Shown piece after piece: positions 8,053 through 16,962 of a stretch of 64,000 nt of DNA. The stretch lies in the NCBI RefSeq assembly GCF_028898945.1, contig NZ_CP118607.1:1908001-1972000 (forward strand). Reading direction: 5' to 3'. The notes beneath the pieces are model-generated. The model searched no databases. It was not told where the DNA came from and saw nothing but the letters and a program-made list of their open reading frames with translations. The position numbers and the translations under genes are program-made. The stretch is from Pseudomonas sp. PSKL.D1 (lineage in GTDB: Bacteria; Pseudomonadota; Gammaproteobacteria; Pseudomonadales; Pseudomonadaceae). Each line of letters opens with the position of its first letter. The stretch's first letter is position 1.

Positions 8053-8381
8053 TGATGCTGATCACAGGCGGCGTGCTGTTCGCCTACGCCGGTATGCTCG
8101 GCCTTTGCCAAGGGCTGGAGCGTCATTACAAACAGGTGTGGAACACGGCGTGCCCAGTGCCGTTGCGCCGGCTTTTGCGCGGTGCGGGGTGGTTGGCATT
8201 GGCTATCAGCCTGTGGCTCTGCGCGCAGGCCTGGGGCTGGGCCATGGGGCCGGTGGCCTGGTTTGGCGCCATGTCGCTGGCTGGGTTGCTGCTGGTGGTC
8301 GTGCTGCCGTACTGGCCGCGGCTGGCGGTCGGCCTGGCAGTGGCCGTGCCGGTCTGGAGTGTGTTGCAGTTGTTCGCCTGA
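8049..8381 (+). CDS. DUF3325 membrane protein
   Basis: 110 residues, three to four hydrophobic helices, beginning with three consecutive ATG codons at 8049-8057. The first overlaps the PepSY stop and is taken as start. The sequence (LCQGLERHYKQVW near residues 19-31) fits the DUF3325 family, a regular companion of PepSY and DUF3649 genes in Pseudomonas iron clusters. Function unknown; probably an accessory subunit of the inner-membrane complex. Confidence 0.82.
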   Translation: MMMLITGGVLFAYAGMLGLCQGLERHYKQVWNTACPVPLRRLLRGAGWLALAISLWLCAQAWGWAMGPVAWFGAMSLAGLLLVVVLPYWPRLAVGLAVAVPVWSVLQLFA

Positions 8382-8449
8382 CCTGAACGGGGCGGGGATG
8401 TGTTGTTGTGCCGCGCGAAGGCAGGCATGCTGCAACCGTCCCCGCTGTC

Positions 8450-9004
8450 GTGAGCGCTTTACTGGTGAAAGCCGTACACCTGACCCTTGTTTGCCATGCC
8501 CTGACACATGCCCAGAAAACCGGCCGTTTGCCTGTTGCCGACGATGCTGTTTTGCCCTTGGGCGAGCCATCCGTGCTTGAAGCGCCTGATGTGCAGGTGC
8601 TGACAGCGCCAGAGCGTCGGGCTTGTGAGACGGCAGCCATATTCGCGGCCCACGCCCGCATCGAGCCGCAGTTGGCTGATTGTGACCTTGGCAGTTGGCA
8701 GGGGATGACGCTGAAGCAGTTGCAGGCTGAGCAGCCTGAGGCATTGGCGAAATGGCTGAATGACCCCGACAGCGCACCCCATGGTGGCGAATCGTTTGCC
8801 GCGCTGTATCAGCGCAGTTCAGCGTGGTTGCAAGCGTTCGACCGGCCAGGCAACTGGCTGGCGGTGACCCACCCGCTGGTGATTCGCGCCTTGCTGGTAC
8901 ACGTGCTGGGTAGCCCGTTGGCAGCGCATCAACGTATCGATGTGCTGCCCTTGTCACGTATCGCGCTGAGCTTTACCGGGCAGTGGCGCCTGCGCCTGGG
9001 CTGA
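8450..9004 (+). CDS. Histidine-phosphatase-superfamily protein with altered RHG motif
   Basis: 184 residues from GTG 8450; an upstream GTG at 8408 would add 14 codons and no ribosome site decides between them. The phosphatase fold is visible: 'HLTLVCHALT' at the first catalytic position, 'LTAPERRACETA', 'CDLGSWQGM', 'HGGESFAALY' and 'VTHPLVIRALL' with the second His. The canonical first motif is RHG; here it reads CHA, so the phosphate-binding Arg and the Gly are missing while the His remains. Such variants occur beside cobalamin/cobalt genes in pseudomonads, but none lies here. Activity is uncertain. Confidence 0.75.
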   Translation: MSALLVKAVHLTLVCHALTHAQKTGRLPVADDAVLPLGEPSVLEAPDVQVLTAPERRACETAAIFAAHARIEPQLADCDLGSWQGMTLKQLQAEQPEALAKWLNDPDSAPHGGESFAALYQRSSAWLQAFDRPGNWLAVTHPLVIRALLVHVLGSPLAAHQRIDVLPLSRIALSFTGQWRLRLG

Positions 9005-9010
9005 CGCAGT

Positions 9011-9796
9011 TCAGAACGCCAGCTTGTAACCAATCAACAGCAGCATCGCCGCCAGGCAGGGGCGCAGCACGCGGTCGGAAATGCGCCCGGTGAGGTGGCT
9101 GCCGAAATAGATGCCAGGCAGCGAGCCCAGCAGCAGGTAGCCCAGCAGCGACCAGTCCATGTTGCCCATGCCCGCATGGCCCAAACCTGCTACCAAGGTC
9201 AGCGGCACGGCGTGGGCGATCTCGGTGCCCACCAGGCGGCGGGTGACCAGGAACGGGTACAGCAGGAACAGCGCCACGGTGCCCAATGCGCCGGCACCGA
9301 TCGAGGTGAGGGTGACCATCACGCCCAGCACCACGCCGGTGACCACGGTGAGGACGGTCAGGGTGCGGTCGCTGAGGTGGTAGTGGTCACCGGCATGGCG
9401 GTTGGCGAAGGCCTGCAGGCGCGACTTGAACAGGATGGCCAACGCAGTGAGGATCAACACCACCGCCAGGCCCTGCTTGATCACGGCATTGAGTGCCGAA
9501 GTGTCGGCATGCAGGGTGCTGAGGAACCACAGGGTCAGGGCCGCTGCCGGTACGCTGCCCAGGCTGAGCAGGCCGGTGATGCGCCAGTCGATGTTCTTGT
9601 TGCGGCCATGCACCCAGACGCCGCTGGCTTTGGTAATGGCGGCATAGAGCAGGTCGGTGCCCACGGCGGTGGCCGGGTTGATACCGAACCACAGCAGGAT
9701 CGGCGTCATCAAAGAACCGCCGCCCACACCGGTTACGCCGACGATGAAACCTACAACCAGCCCCGCAATGGTGAAACCGAAAGAACCTACATCCAT
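9011..9796 (-). CDS. TSUP (TauE/SafE) family permease
   Basis: 261 residues with about eight membrane helices in two repeats. The N-terminal repeat has GFIVGVTGVGGGSLMTP and the second has GVMVTLTSIGAGALGT, the family's paired glycine-rich motifs. TSUP proteins move sulfite, sulfoacetate or other small organic and sulfur anions; the substrate cannot be read from sequence. The gene is monocistronic and ends six bases past the convergent phosphatase stop. An AT-rich region with TATAGCC-type boxes lies upstream (9840-9890). Confidence 0.88.
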   Translation of the reverse strand: MDVGSFGFTIAGLVVGFIVGVTGVGGGSLMTPILLWFGINPATAVGTDLLYAAITKASGVWVHGRNKNIDWRITGLLSLGSVPAAALTLWFLSTLHADTSALNAVIKQGLAVVLILTALAILFKSRLQAFANRHAGDHYHLSDRTLTVLTVVTGVVLGVMVTLTSIGAGALGTVALFLLYPFLVTRRLVGTEIAHAVPLTLVAGLGHAGMGNMDWSLLGYLLLGSLPGIYFGSHLTGRISDRVLRPCLAAMLLLIGYKLAF

Positions 9797-9942
9797 ACGC
9801 TACTCGACTGCCCAGCTTTGCCCGTTATCGGATGCAGCCAGCATATAGATTTTTTTATAGCCAAATAGACTTGTTCGTTATTAGGTTATAACCGGGTTTG
9901 CTGCGGGATTAGGCGCCGCTGGCGCGCCCGGTTATCCCATCA

Positions 9943-11829
9943 TCAAATCCTGAAACTCCCCACCAACTGCTTCAACCGCCCCGCCTGCTGCGCCAGCGCA
10001 TCACAATGCTGCAACGTCTGGTTAAGGTTCTGCACCCCTTGCTGGTTCAGCGCGTTGATCTGGGTAATGTCCAGATTCAGGCTTTCCACCACGGCGGTCT
10101 GTTCCTCGGTGGCGGTGGCCACCGACTGGTTCATGCCGTCGATCTCGCCAATGCGCCGGGTCACGCTGGCCAGCCGCTCACCGGCCCGGTTGGCCACTTG
10201 CACGGTCTGCTCGCTGGACACCTGGCTGGTGTTCATGGTGTGTACCGCCTCGCGCGAGCCCACCTGCAGGCTGGTGATCATGCGGTGGATCTCTTCGGCC
10301 GATTCCTGGGTGCGGTGCGCCAGGTTGCGCACTTCATCGGCCACCACGGCAAACCCGCGCCCGGCCTCGCCGGCACGGGCGGCTTCGATGGCGGCGTTGA
10401 GCGCCAGCAGGTTGGTCTGCTGGGAGATGCCCTTGATCACGTCGAGGATCTTGCCGATTTCGTCGGTGCTGGCGTTGAGCGTTTCGATCTGCTCGCACGA
10501 GTCGCTGATGCGCTGTGACAGGGCGGTCATGGCGTTGATTGCCTGTTCGACCACTTCACGCCCGTCGTTGGCCTGGTCACTGGCGCCGCTGGCGTGCTGG
10601 GAGGCATCGGCGGCGTTGCGGGCGATTTCCTGGGTGGCCGCGCCCAGCTCGTTGATGGCGGCGGCCACGCTGTTGGTGCGCATGCTTTGCTCTTCGGAGC
10701 CGATGATCGATGCATTGGAGGCGTTGACGACCTTTTCCGACAGGTCGTGGACCAGGCGTGTGGCCGAAGACACCTCGCTGATCGACGCGTGAATACGCTC
10801 GACGAAGCGGTTGAACGAGGTGGCCAGCTCACCGAATTCATCCTGCTGCTGCACGCTCAGGCGGCGGGTCAGGTCGCCTTCGCCTTCGGCGATGTCACGC
10901 ATAGCGCGGCCCATGGCGGTCAGCGGGCGCATCAGCACCGGGATCAGCAGGCCCAGCACGGCGGCGATGGCCACCACGGCAATGAGCATGGCGATGATCG
11001 CCGAGGTACGGAACTGGCTAAGCGCGGCGTAGGCCTTGTCCTTGTCGATCGACAGGCCGATGTACCACTGCGCTGATGGCAGGCCAGCGACCGGGGTGAA
11101 GGTAATCAGGCGTTGCTGGCCGTTGAGGGTGACATCCTGCATGCCGGGTGCCACTTGCAGGCCGCTGCCAGGGTAGATGTCCTTGAGGTTTTTCATCACC
11201 TGGTCTTTGTCGGGGCTGACGATCACCTGGCCGTTGCTGTCGGCAAGGAAGGCATGGCCGATGCCGCCAAAGTCCACGGAGTTGATGATTTCCACCAGGG
11301 TGTCGAGGGTGACGTCGCCACCGACCACGCCGACCAGCTCACCGGTCTGCTTGTTTTTTACCGGGGTGGCGATGGTCACCATCAGGCCGCCGACGGCGCC
11401 TTGGTAGGGGGCGGTGAGCACGGTTTGCCCGGCGCCGGTGGCGGCGCTGTACCAGGGGCGCTGGCGTGGGTCGTAACCCGCCGGCATTTGCGCCTCGGGC
11501 CGCTGGGTGAAGATACCGTTGGCCTGGCCCAGGTAGGTGAACAGGAAGTTGCGCGTGTAGGAAGGCTGGCCGATCAGCCCGTTCAAGGTCTCGCCTGCGC
11601 CTTGTTCAGCGATGTCCTGGGCCAGGTTTTCCAGCACCAGGATGCGCCCGCTCATCCAGTTTTGCACACTGCTTGCGGTCAGTGCGCCGGCTTGCTGCAC
11701 CGATGATTCGATGTTCTGGCGGATGGTGTTGCGTTGCAGGTAATCGTTGTAGAGCGTGAACAGCGCAAATGCCAGCACCACGACGCCGCAGGCGCTGAGC
11801 AGGATTTTGTGGCGAAATTTCAGGTTCAT
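9943..11829 (-). CDS. Methyl-accepting chemotaxis protein with amino-acid-type dCache domain (PctA/McpA-like)
   Basis: 628 residues from ATG 11829. TM1 spans about 11-30, a periplasmic dCache_1 domain about 33-280, TM2 about 283-305, then HAMP and a signalling domain with the hairpin tip '[26 protein letters not shown]' (described in parts). The ligand region has Y119, R124, W126, Y127 and D172. These match the Y-x4-R-x-W-Y...D signature of amino-acid-binding dCache domains (PctA of P. aeruginosa; McpA of P. putida). It therefore probably senses proteinogenic L-amino acids. It is a single-gene unit between a TSUP gene and a REP pair. Confidence 0.92.
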   Translation of the reverse strand: MNLKFRHKILLSACGVVVLAFALFTLYNDYLQRNTIRQNIESSVQQAGALTASSVQNWMSGRILVLENLAQDIAEQGAGETLNGLIGQPSYTRNFLFTYLGQANGIFTQRPEAQMPAGYDPRQRPWYSAATGAGQTVLTAPYQGAVGGLMVTIATPVKNKQTGELVGVVGGDVTLDTLVEIINSVDFGGIGHAFLADSNGQVIVSPDKDQVMKNLKDIYPGSGLQVAPGMQDVTLNGQQRLITFTPVAGLPSAQWYIGLSIDKDKAYAALSQFRTSAIIAMLIAVVAIAAVLGLLIPVLMRPLTAMGRAMRDIAEGEGDLTRRLSVQQQDEFGELATSFNRFVERIHASISEVSSATRLVHDLSEKVVNASNASIIGSEEQSMRTNSVAAAINELGAATQEIARNAADASQHASGASDQANDGREVVEQAINAMTALSQRISDSCEQIETLNASTDEIGKILDVIKGISQQTNLLALNAAIEAARAGEAGRGFAVVADEVRNLAHRTQESAEEIHRMITSLQVGSREAVHTMNTSQVSSEQTVQVANRAGERLASVTRRIGEIDGMNQSVATATEEQTAVVESLNLDITQINALNQQGVQNLNQTLQHCDALAQQAGRLKQLVGSFRI

Positions 11830-11983
11830 GTTTCGAGACCTTGGGCCAGGGAGGGAAGGGCGCCGCGTGCTTTTGGCGCGGTGGCGGCCTGTCATCCCAG
11901 ATATCGGCTTGGGGTGTAAAACATTGAAATGCCTACAGCATTCTCTTCGGGTTGTGTCGACGGACGGTATTTGGCCTGTGCAG

Positions 11984-12052
11984 GCCTCTCGCGGATGAAT
12001 CCGCTCCTACAGGGAACGCGTGTAGGAGCGGATTTATCCGCGATGAGGCCAG
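11984..12052. repeat. REP pair (BIME)
   Basis: CTCGCGGATGAATCCGCTCCTACAGG faces TGTAGGAGCGGATTTATCCGCGATGAGG. It lies between the chemoreceptor start and the lipoprotein stop, 15 bases from the latter. Confidence 0.85.
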
Positions 12053-12066
12053 CACAGGCATCCCCG

Positions 12067-13101
12067 TCACGGCGGCAACCTGATCAATAGCGGCTCTTGC
12101 TGCTCTTCCACCCGCGGCGCACTGCCCAGTAAACTGTCCTCCACCTGCCCCGACAGGTAATACACCCCGGCCATTGCCCCACTCTGGCGGTTTTCCATCA
12201 GCTCCTGCCATTCCTGGTTCAGCGCCACGTTGAGGATCACCCGTAACTGCTCGACCATCTGCGGCTGTTCACGGTCATGAGTGACCATGCCGTACCCGGC
12301 GGCGGCAATCGAAATCATCGCCCCGGCCACCTTTCCCACCGCACTGGCCACGGCGCTGGCGATGCCGCGCGGGGCCAGGGTGGCGCCAAGTTTTTCGCTG
12401 GCATTGGTGGCCACCGATGACAGCCCCACGTCCGTCCTGCCTGGCCCTTTGCTGGCTTGCTCGTGCAAGTGTTCACGCAGGGCCAGCCACGCTGGCTGCT
12501 GCTCCAGCGGTTTGGCGCGCAGCAACTGGTACAGCGAGGCGTTGCGGGCGTCGGGCGGGCCCAGGTGGATGGCCGGGATGCGGTTCAGGCGCTGGCTGAC
12601 CTGCTCGGGTGCGGCGTTGTAGCGCTGGATGATCGCGGGCAGTTGCTGGCCAAACAACTGCACATACAATTCGCTGGCGCGGTCGCGGATGCTTTCGGGG
12701 TTGATCTGTTCGGCCACCGGCTCGATCACCCGCTCGTGATACTGCTCTTGCAGGTAAAGGCCCAGGCGCTTTTCTGCCGGTTCCCGGCCTTCGCCACTGT
12801 CGAGCTTGTACCAGGCCACTTTCAGGGTCAGCCATTGCTGAGTCCAGTAGCCGGTGAACCAGGGGATGAAGTCTTGCTCGGTGCGTTGTTGCACCTGCTC
12901 CTTCCACACCCGCATGGAGCGCCGGGCATAGTCGTTGGCCGAACCGGCGGCACCCACAGAGGCATCGATCAGTTCCTGGTCAATGCGTTGCCAGGTGGCC
13001 GGGGTCAGCACGGCGGGCGGCGGCGGGGCAGGCGCAGGTTTGCTTGCGCAGCCGCCAAGGGCCAGCAGAAGGCAGAGCATGCAGGTAATTCGAGTGCTCA
13101 C
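12067..13101 (-). CDS. Predicted outer-membrane lipoprotein of unknown function
   Basis: 344 residues starting at GTG 13101, with GGAGG seven bases upstream; the longer frame has no ribosome site. A lipobox, LALGGC, follows a short basic N-terminus, giving a lipidated Cys near residue 18. A Pro/Ala linker comes next, then a largely helical periplasmic domain. A small hydrophobic glycine/alanine segment lies at about residues 255-285. I do not recognise a domain family. Strand and spacing suggest it is transcribed alone, upstream of the REP pair. Confidence 0.78.
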   Translation of the reverse strand: MSTRITCMLCLLLALGGCASKPAPAPPPPAVLTPATWQRIDQELIDASVGAAGSANDYARRSMRVWKEQVQQRTEQDFIPWFTGYWTQQWLTLKVAWYKLDSGEGREPAEKRLGLYLQEQYHERVIEPVAEQINPESIRDRASELYVQLFGQQLPAIIQRYNAAPEQVSQRLNRIPAIHLGPPDARNASLYQLLRAKPLEQQPAWLALREHLHEQASKGPGRTDVGLSSVATNASEKLGATLAPRGIASAVASAVGKVAGAMISIAAAGYGMVTHDREQPQMVEQLRVILNVALNQEWQELMENRQSGAMAGVYYLSGQVEDSLLGSAPRVEEQQEPLLIRLPP

Positions 13102-13165
13102 GCGGCCGCCTCCCTGGTAGAGGCTGGGGTGGTTCCCGAAGTATAGCGACGCTGCCCGGGGTGGG

Positions 13166-13846
13166 TCAGGCCAGGTCGAGCTTGTCCTCCAGCCGGTCCA
13201 GATGCTCATGCATCAGCGCCAATGCCGCATTGCCGTCGCCCGCTTCCACGGCATCGATGATGGCTGCGTGTTCTTCCCACGCACAGTGCTCGCAGCAGGG
13301 CGCCTCGTACCGGGCAATGATCAACGAGGTCATTGGCACCAGCCCGTTGAGAAACCGCGCCAACGGCGCATTGGCCGCCACTTGCGCGAGCTTCAGGTGG
13401 AATTCGCCCCCCAGGCGGATGGCCGCGCAGCGCTCGCCACGTTCATGGTGCTGGCGCTCACGCTCCACCAGCTGGCGCAACTGGCGCACCTGCGCCGGCC
13501 GCGCACGCTGGGCGGCCAGGCTGATCAGCGTGGTCTCGGCCAGGCGCCGGGCGCTGAGCACCTGGCGCGCCTGCTGCGGGTCGGGCACCGCCAGGTGGGC
13601 CGTGTGGCTGGGGCGCTGCACCACCACTTGCTGGTCCGACAGGCGCCCCAGCACCCGGCGGATCACCGTGCGGCTGACGCCAAAGGCGTTGCCTAATGCC
13701 TGCTCGGGCAACAGGCTGCCGGGCGGCAGGCGCTGTTCGAGGATGGCATCGAACAGGCGAGGGTAGATCTGGTCTGCCGACAGGCGGGTTTCGCCGGCGG
13801 CAAGCAGGGCAGGCAAGTGGGGGGCGGCGTGGGCGCAGGCGGTCAT
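13166..13846 (-). CDS. GntR-family (FCD) transcriptional regulator
   Basis: 226 residues. An N-terminal winged helix-turn-helix (about 20-85; 'LPPGSLLPEQALGNAFGVSRTVIRRVLGRL') precedes an all-helical FCD ligand domain (about 95-220) with the metal-site His/Asp pattern including 'FHLKL' and 'EEHAAIIDAVEAGD'. FCD regulators are usually repressors responding to carboxylates or amino acids. It lies 16 bases downstream of a second GntR gene and in the same direction as the dctA-like symporter, so it is probably in that transcription unit. Confidence 0.9.
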   Translation of the reverse strand: MTACAHAAPHLPALLAAGETRLSADQIYPRLFDAILEQRLPPGSLLPEQALGNAFGVSRTVIRRVLGRLSDQQVVVQRPSHTAHLAVPDPQQARQVLSARRLAETTLISLAAQRARPAQVRQLRQLVERERQHHERGERCAAIRLGGEFHLKLAQVAANAPLARFLNGLVPMTSLIIARYEAPCCEHCAWEEHAAIIDAVEAGDGNAALALMHEHLDRLEDKLDLA

Positions 13847-13862
13847 GGTCGCTCTCCTGGAG

Positions 13863-14567
13863 TCATGGGCCGGGGTGGTCGTCCGGGATGTTCAGTTCAA
13901 TGCCCATGCGCTGGCCTTCGGCCAGGATGTGCCGGCGCATCTGGGCGCTGGCCTGGGCGCTGTTGCGGTCGCGAATGGCGCGTACCACGGCTTCGTTTTC
14001 CTTCAGCCGTGCGGCCAGGTGCTCGGGCGATTTGCGCAGCATCTCGGCACTTTGCTTGAGGGCATTGCCGGTTTGCTGCACCACGCTCTGGAAGATCGGG
14101 TTGGTGGTCAGCGCGAACAACCCTTCATGGAAGGCGATGTAGGCATTGGCACCGGCTTCGCTGTCTTCGGCGTCCAGTGCTTCGCGCAGGTCCATCAAAA
14201 TGAGGCGCAACTGGCCGATGTCCTGGCTGTTGGCCGACTGCGCCACCAGGCCGACGATGAACGGTTCGAGGGTGTAGCGCAGCTCCAGCACATCGGCCAG
14301 GCTGGCCGAGGCAGTGCTGTCGTGGCTGGCATCCTGCAGGTTGGCATCGGCGTCCAGCACCAGCACGCCCTTGCCCGGCAGCGAGCGCACCAGGCCCAGG
14401 GTTTCCAGCACGGTCACCGCTTCACGCAGGCTGGGGCGGCTGATGCCCAGCTGTTCGGCCAGTTCGCGCTGGCCGGGCAGCATGTCACCGGAGCGCCACT
14501 GGCCTCGGGCCAGGGCCTTGCGCAGTTTATCCACCACTGAATTGACGACGGTCGATGAGCTGATCAC
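13863..14567 (-). CDS. GntR-family (FCD) transcriptional regulator, FadR/PdhR subfamily
   Basis: 234 residues from GTG 14567, chosen because AGGAG lies six bases upstream. The winged HTH (about 8-75) includes 'LPGQRELAEQLGISRPSLREAVTVLETLG', a standard FadR-type recognition helix. The FCD domain follows, with 'FHEGLFALTTNPIFQ' supplying metal-binding His. It sits between the dctA-like gene and a second GntR gene, all minus strand. The palindromes of type GGTCNGACC upstream of the symporter match the known FadR/PdhR-type operator pattern, so it or its neighbour probably controls the cluster. Confidence 0.9.
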   Translation of the reverse strand: MISSSTVVNSVVDKLRKALARGQWRSGDMLPGQRELAEQLGISRPSLREAVTVLETLGLVRSLPGKGVLVLDADANLQDASHDSTASASLADVLELRYTLEPFIVGLVAQSANSQDIGQLRLILMDLREALDAEDSEAGANAYIAFHEGLFALTTNPIFQSVVQQTGNALKQSAEMLRKSPEHLAARLKENEAVVRAIRDRNSAQASAQMRRHILAEGQRMGIELNIPDDHPGP

Positions 14568-14611
14568 GGTTTTCTCCTGAAAGGGCCGGCGCAAGCGCCG
14601 GCCGCGTGGGC

Positions 14612-15922
14612 TCAGAATTCCTGTTGATGGGCAGTGGTTGGCTTGCGTGGCACGGGAGCGAAGCCGGGTTTGCCGTCCAGCACGTTCTGCGCGCGCTCAA
14701 GGTCGATGTCTTTCTCCCAGCGGGCGATGGCCACGGTGGCCACGCAGTTGCCGATCAGGTTGGTCAGCGCCCGGCCGATGCCCATGAACCAGTCCACTGC
14801 CAGCACCAGCACCAGGCCCACCACCGGGATCGCCGGCACGGCGGTGAGGGTGGCGGCCAGGATCACCAGCGCCGAGCCCGGGATGCCGTGCGCACCCTTG
14901 GAGGTCACCAGCGACACCAGCAGGATGGTCAGCAGGTCGGTCATTGCCAGCGGTGTGCCGGTGGCGTTGGCAATGAACACGATGGCCAGGGTCAGGTAGA
15001 TGGAGAAACCGTCCAGGTTGAACGAGTAGCCGGTGGGGATCACCAGGCCCACGGTGGAGCTGCCGATGCCCAGGTGCTCGAGTTTGCGCATGATCTGCGG
15101 CAGCACGGCGTCGGATGATGCGGTGCCCAGCACGATGGTCAGCTCTTCACGCAGGTACTTGATGAACGGCAGCAGCTTGAGGCCCGACAGGCGCATCACG
15201 GTGCCCAGGATGATCAGCACAAAACCTGCGCAGGTCAGGTAGAACAGCGCCACCAGGCCGCCCAGGTGCTGCAGCGACTCCAGGCCGTATTTGCTGGTGG
15301 TGAAGGCGATGGCGCCGAATACGCCGATGGGTGCCAGGCGCACGATCATGCCCATGATGCGGAAAATCACATGGCTCAGTTCGTTGATCAGCCGCGAAAT
15401 GCCCGCGGCCGACTCACCGACAAGGTTCAGGGCGCTACCGAACAGCACCGAGAACAGCAGCACCTGCAGGATGTTGTTGTCGGCGAAGGCACCCACCACC
15501 GAGGTGGGGATCAGGTCCATGAAGAACGCGGTGGCGCCGTGGATGTGCTGGCCACGCTCGGCCAGGCTGCTGGCGTCGGCGCTGGACAGCTGGTCCAGGT
15601 GGATATTGGCGCCGCTGCCGATGCCGCTGGAGAACGCGAGCACCAGGCCGATCACCAGGGCGATGGTGGTCAGCACTTCGAAATAGATCACCGATTTCAG
15701 GCCGATGCGGCCAACCTTTTTCAGGTCGCCGGCACCGGAAATGCCACTGACCACCACGCAGAAGACGATCAGGCCGATGAGCATCTTGATCAGCTTGATG
15801 AAGCCGTCGCCCAGGGGTTTTAGCTGCAGGGAAAGGTCAGGGAAGCTGAGGCCGCAGGCTATGCCGAGGGCCAGGCCCAGCACGACTTGCAGAAAGATCG
15901 AACGCGAGCACCATTTGAGCAT
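14612..15922 (-). CDS. dctA: C4-dicarboxylate:cation symporter, DctA-like (DAACS family)
   Basis: 436 residues with the eight-helix, two-hairpin glutamate-transporter fold. Key motifs are visible: the serine-rich reentrant loop 'LGTASSDAVLPQIM', the TM7 region 'VIPTGYSFNLDGFSIYLTL' and the second hairpin 'SKGAHGIPGSALVILAATL'. DctA imports succinate, fumarate and malate with protons or sodium. Three candidate GntR operators lie upstream and two GntR/FCD regulator genes lie downstream. The substrate could differ from classic DctA because the gene is not beside dctBD-type regulators. Confidence 0.85.
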   Translation of the reverse strand: MLKWCSRSIFLQVVLGLALGIACGLSFPDLSLQLKPLGDGFIKLIKMLIGLIVFCVVVSGISGAGDLKKVGRIGLKSVIYFEVLTTIALVIGLVLAFSSGIGSGANIHLDQLSSADASSLAERGQHIHGATAFFMDLIPTSVVGAFADNNILQVLLFSVLFGSALNLVGESAAGISRLINELSHVIFRIMGMIVRLAPIGVFGAIAFTTSKYGLESLQHLGGLVALFYLTCAGFVLIILGTVMRLSGLKLLPFIKYLREELTIVLGTASSDAVLPQIMRKLEHLGIGSSTVGLVIPTGYSFNLDGFSIYLTLAIVFIANATGTPLAMTDLLTILLVSLVTSKGAHGIPGSALVILAATLTAVPAIPVVGLVLVLAVDWFMGIGRALTNLIGNCVATVAIARWEKDIDLERAQNVLDGKPGFAPVPRKPTTAHQQEF

Positions 15923-15994
15923 GGGAGGGATCTCAGATCGGTGTCCTTGCTTCGGTGCCGCACGGGGCGAAAGAGCGCAGGACTTAATTATTGT

Positions 15995-16003
15995 GGTCTT
16001 ACC
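15995..16003. promoter_or_regulatory. Candidate GntR operator, proximal to dctA-like gene
   Basis: GGTCTTACC, a near-palindrome of the FadR/PdhR type (GGTCNNACC), about 75 bases before the symporter start. Confidence 0.45.
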
Positions 16004-16060
16004 GGTTTGTTCAGCGCGCTGTCATAAAAGCGCGATTAATCCGACTTGGCAAGGGATTTT

Positions 16061-16080
16061 GGCCTTACCGGTCTGACCAG
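16061..16080. promoter_or_regulatory. Candidate tandem GntR operators upstream of dctA-like gene
   Basis: GGCCTTACC (16061-16069) is directly followed by the perfect odd palindrome GGTCTGACC (16070-16078). The motif matches the classic GGTCNGACC half-site arrangement of FCD-type GntR regulators. Confidence 0.5.
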
Positions 16081-16204
16081 TTGTGGTGCGATTCGGCGTG
16101 TGAGGCTCTAGTTCGGTGCGTGCGTCGATAGGGCGCTACAGACAAACGGAGGCGTCAGCCGGGCACTGTGGCCAGCGTTGCAAGCATCTTGCCAATCGGT
16201 GTGA

Positions 16205-16217
16205 CCGGTCAGACCAG
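16205..16217. promoter_or_regulatory. Third candidate GntR operator, overlapping the end of the lrp-like gene
   Basis: CCGGTCAGACCAG contains the palindrome GGTCAGACC (16207-16215) and mirrors the 16068-16080 site about 137 bases away, a spacing compatible with looping. Confidence 0.45.
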
Positions 16218-16682
16218 TTGGGCGCTGCGCTTCACCGAGGCCAGCTCGGGGTGCGCCACCAGTTTGTCGATGTGCAGGGCGTCGTCGTTCATCCAGCTTT
16301 CGGTCAACACCCGGTAGTGTTCCATGTCGCGGCAGCGCAGGCGCAGGCTGTAGTCGAAATGGCCGCTGATCAGGTGGCAGTCGTGCACTTCGGGGCAGGC
16401 ATTGATGGTGGCTTCGAACGCCTTTTGCGCGGCGCGCCCGCTTTGGCCGGACAGGGCAACCAGCACCAGCAGCGAAAGGCCGGGGGCGACCTTCTGTTCA
16501 TCGATGATGGCGCTGTAGCCGCGGATCACGCCGCGCCGCTCCAGCTTGCGCACGCGCTCCAGGCAGGGGCGCGGGCTGAGGTGGACCAGCGTGGACAGTT
16601 TTTCGAAGGTGATGCGGCCGTCCACGCGCAGCACGTTGAGGATGGCTTCATCGATGCGGTCCAGGGGTGGGGGAGTGTCCAT
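16209..16682 (-). CDS. Lrp/AsnC-family transcriptional regulator
   Basis: 157 residues from ATG 16682; the longer frame runs through a REP palindrome. An N-terminal HTH ('LRVDGRITFEKLSTLVHLSPRPCLERVRKLE', about 15-50) is followed by the RAM effector domain (about 70-150; 'HLISGHFDYSLRLRCRDMEHY'). Lrp-type regulators bind amino acids and form octamers. The gene lies on the same strand as the ornithine cyclodeaminase homologue upstream, so it may control that gene; a large perfect hairpin separates them. Confidence 0.88.
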   Translation of the reverse strand: MDTPPPLDRIDEAILNVLRVDGRITFEKLSTLVHLSPRPCLERVRKLERRGVIRGYSAIIDEQKVAPGLSLLVLVALSGQSGRAAQKAFEATINACPEVHDCHLISGHFDYSLRLRCRDMEHYRVLTESWMNDDALHIDKLVAHPELASVKRSAQLV

Positions 16683-16776
16683 GCGCTTGGCTTCTTTGAA
16701 GAAGGGGGCATGGACAGGGTAGGTGGTGTGGGGTTGGTTTGCAGGTTTGGCGCCGCTGTGCGGCGCATCGCGGCGG

Positions 16777-16893
16777 TGTGGGAGCGGCCTTGTGTCGCGA
16801 AAGGGCTGCGCAGCAGCCCCGGCAGCATTTGCTGCGAAGCTGGAATCCTGGGGCTGCTGCGCAGCCCTTTCGCGACACAAGGCCGCTCCCACA
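16777..16893. repeat. Long perfect inverted repeat, REP-related
   Basis: Two 44-bp arms (16777-16820 and 16850-16893) are perfect complements around a 29-base loop. Each arm starts with TGTGGGAGCGGCCTTGTGTC, the second major P. putida REP flavour. A decayed copy lies at 37868-37987. It separates ocd from the lrp-like gene. Confidence 0.9.
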
Positions 16894-16962
16894 GGGTAAG
16901 CGACACACTTGCTGCCGCAGTTCCCTGTGCGGCAGCGCAGCCCGAATGGGCTGGGTAGCCTC

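Noticed and set aside
8390..8460. Cobalamin-riboswitch-like string (CCCCGCTGTCGTGAGC) before the phosphatase gene
   Set aside because: Only a short piece resembles the B12-riboswitch core, the order of boxes does not fit and the room upstream is filled by the DUF3325 gene. A covariance search would decide.
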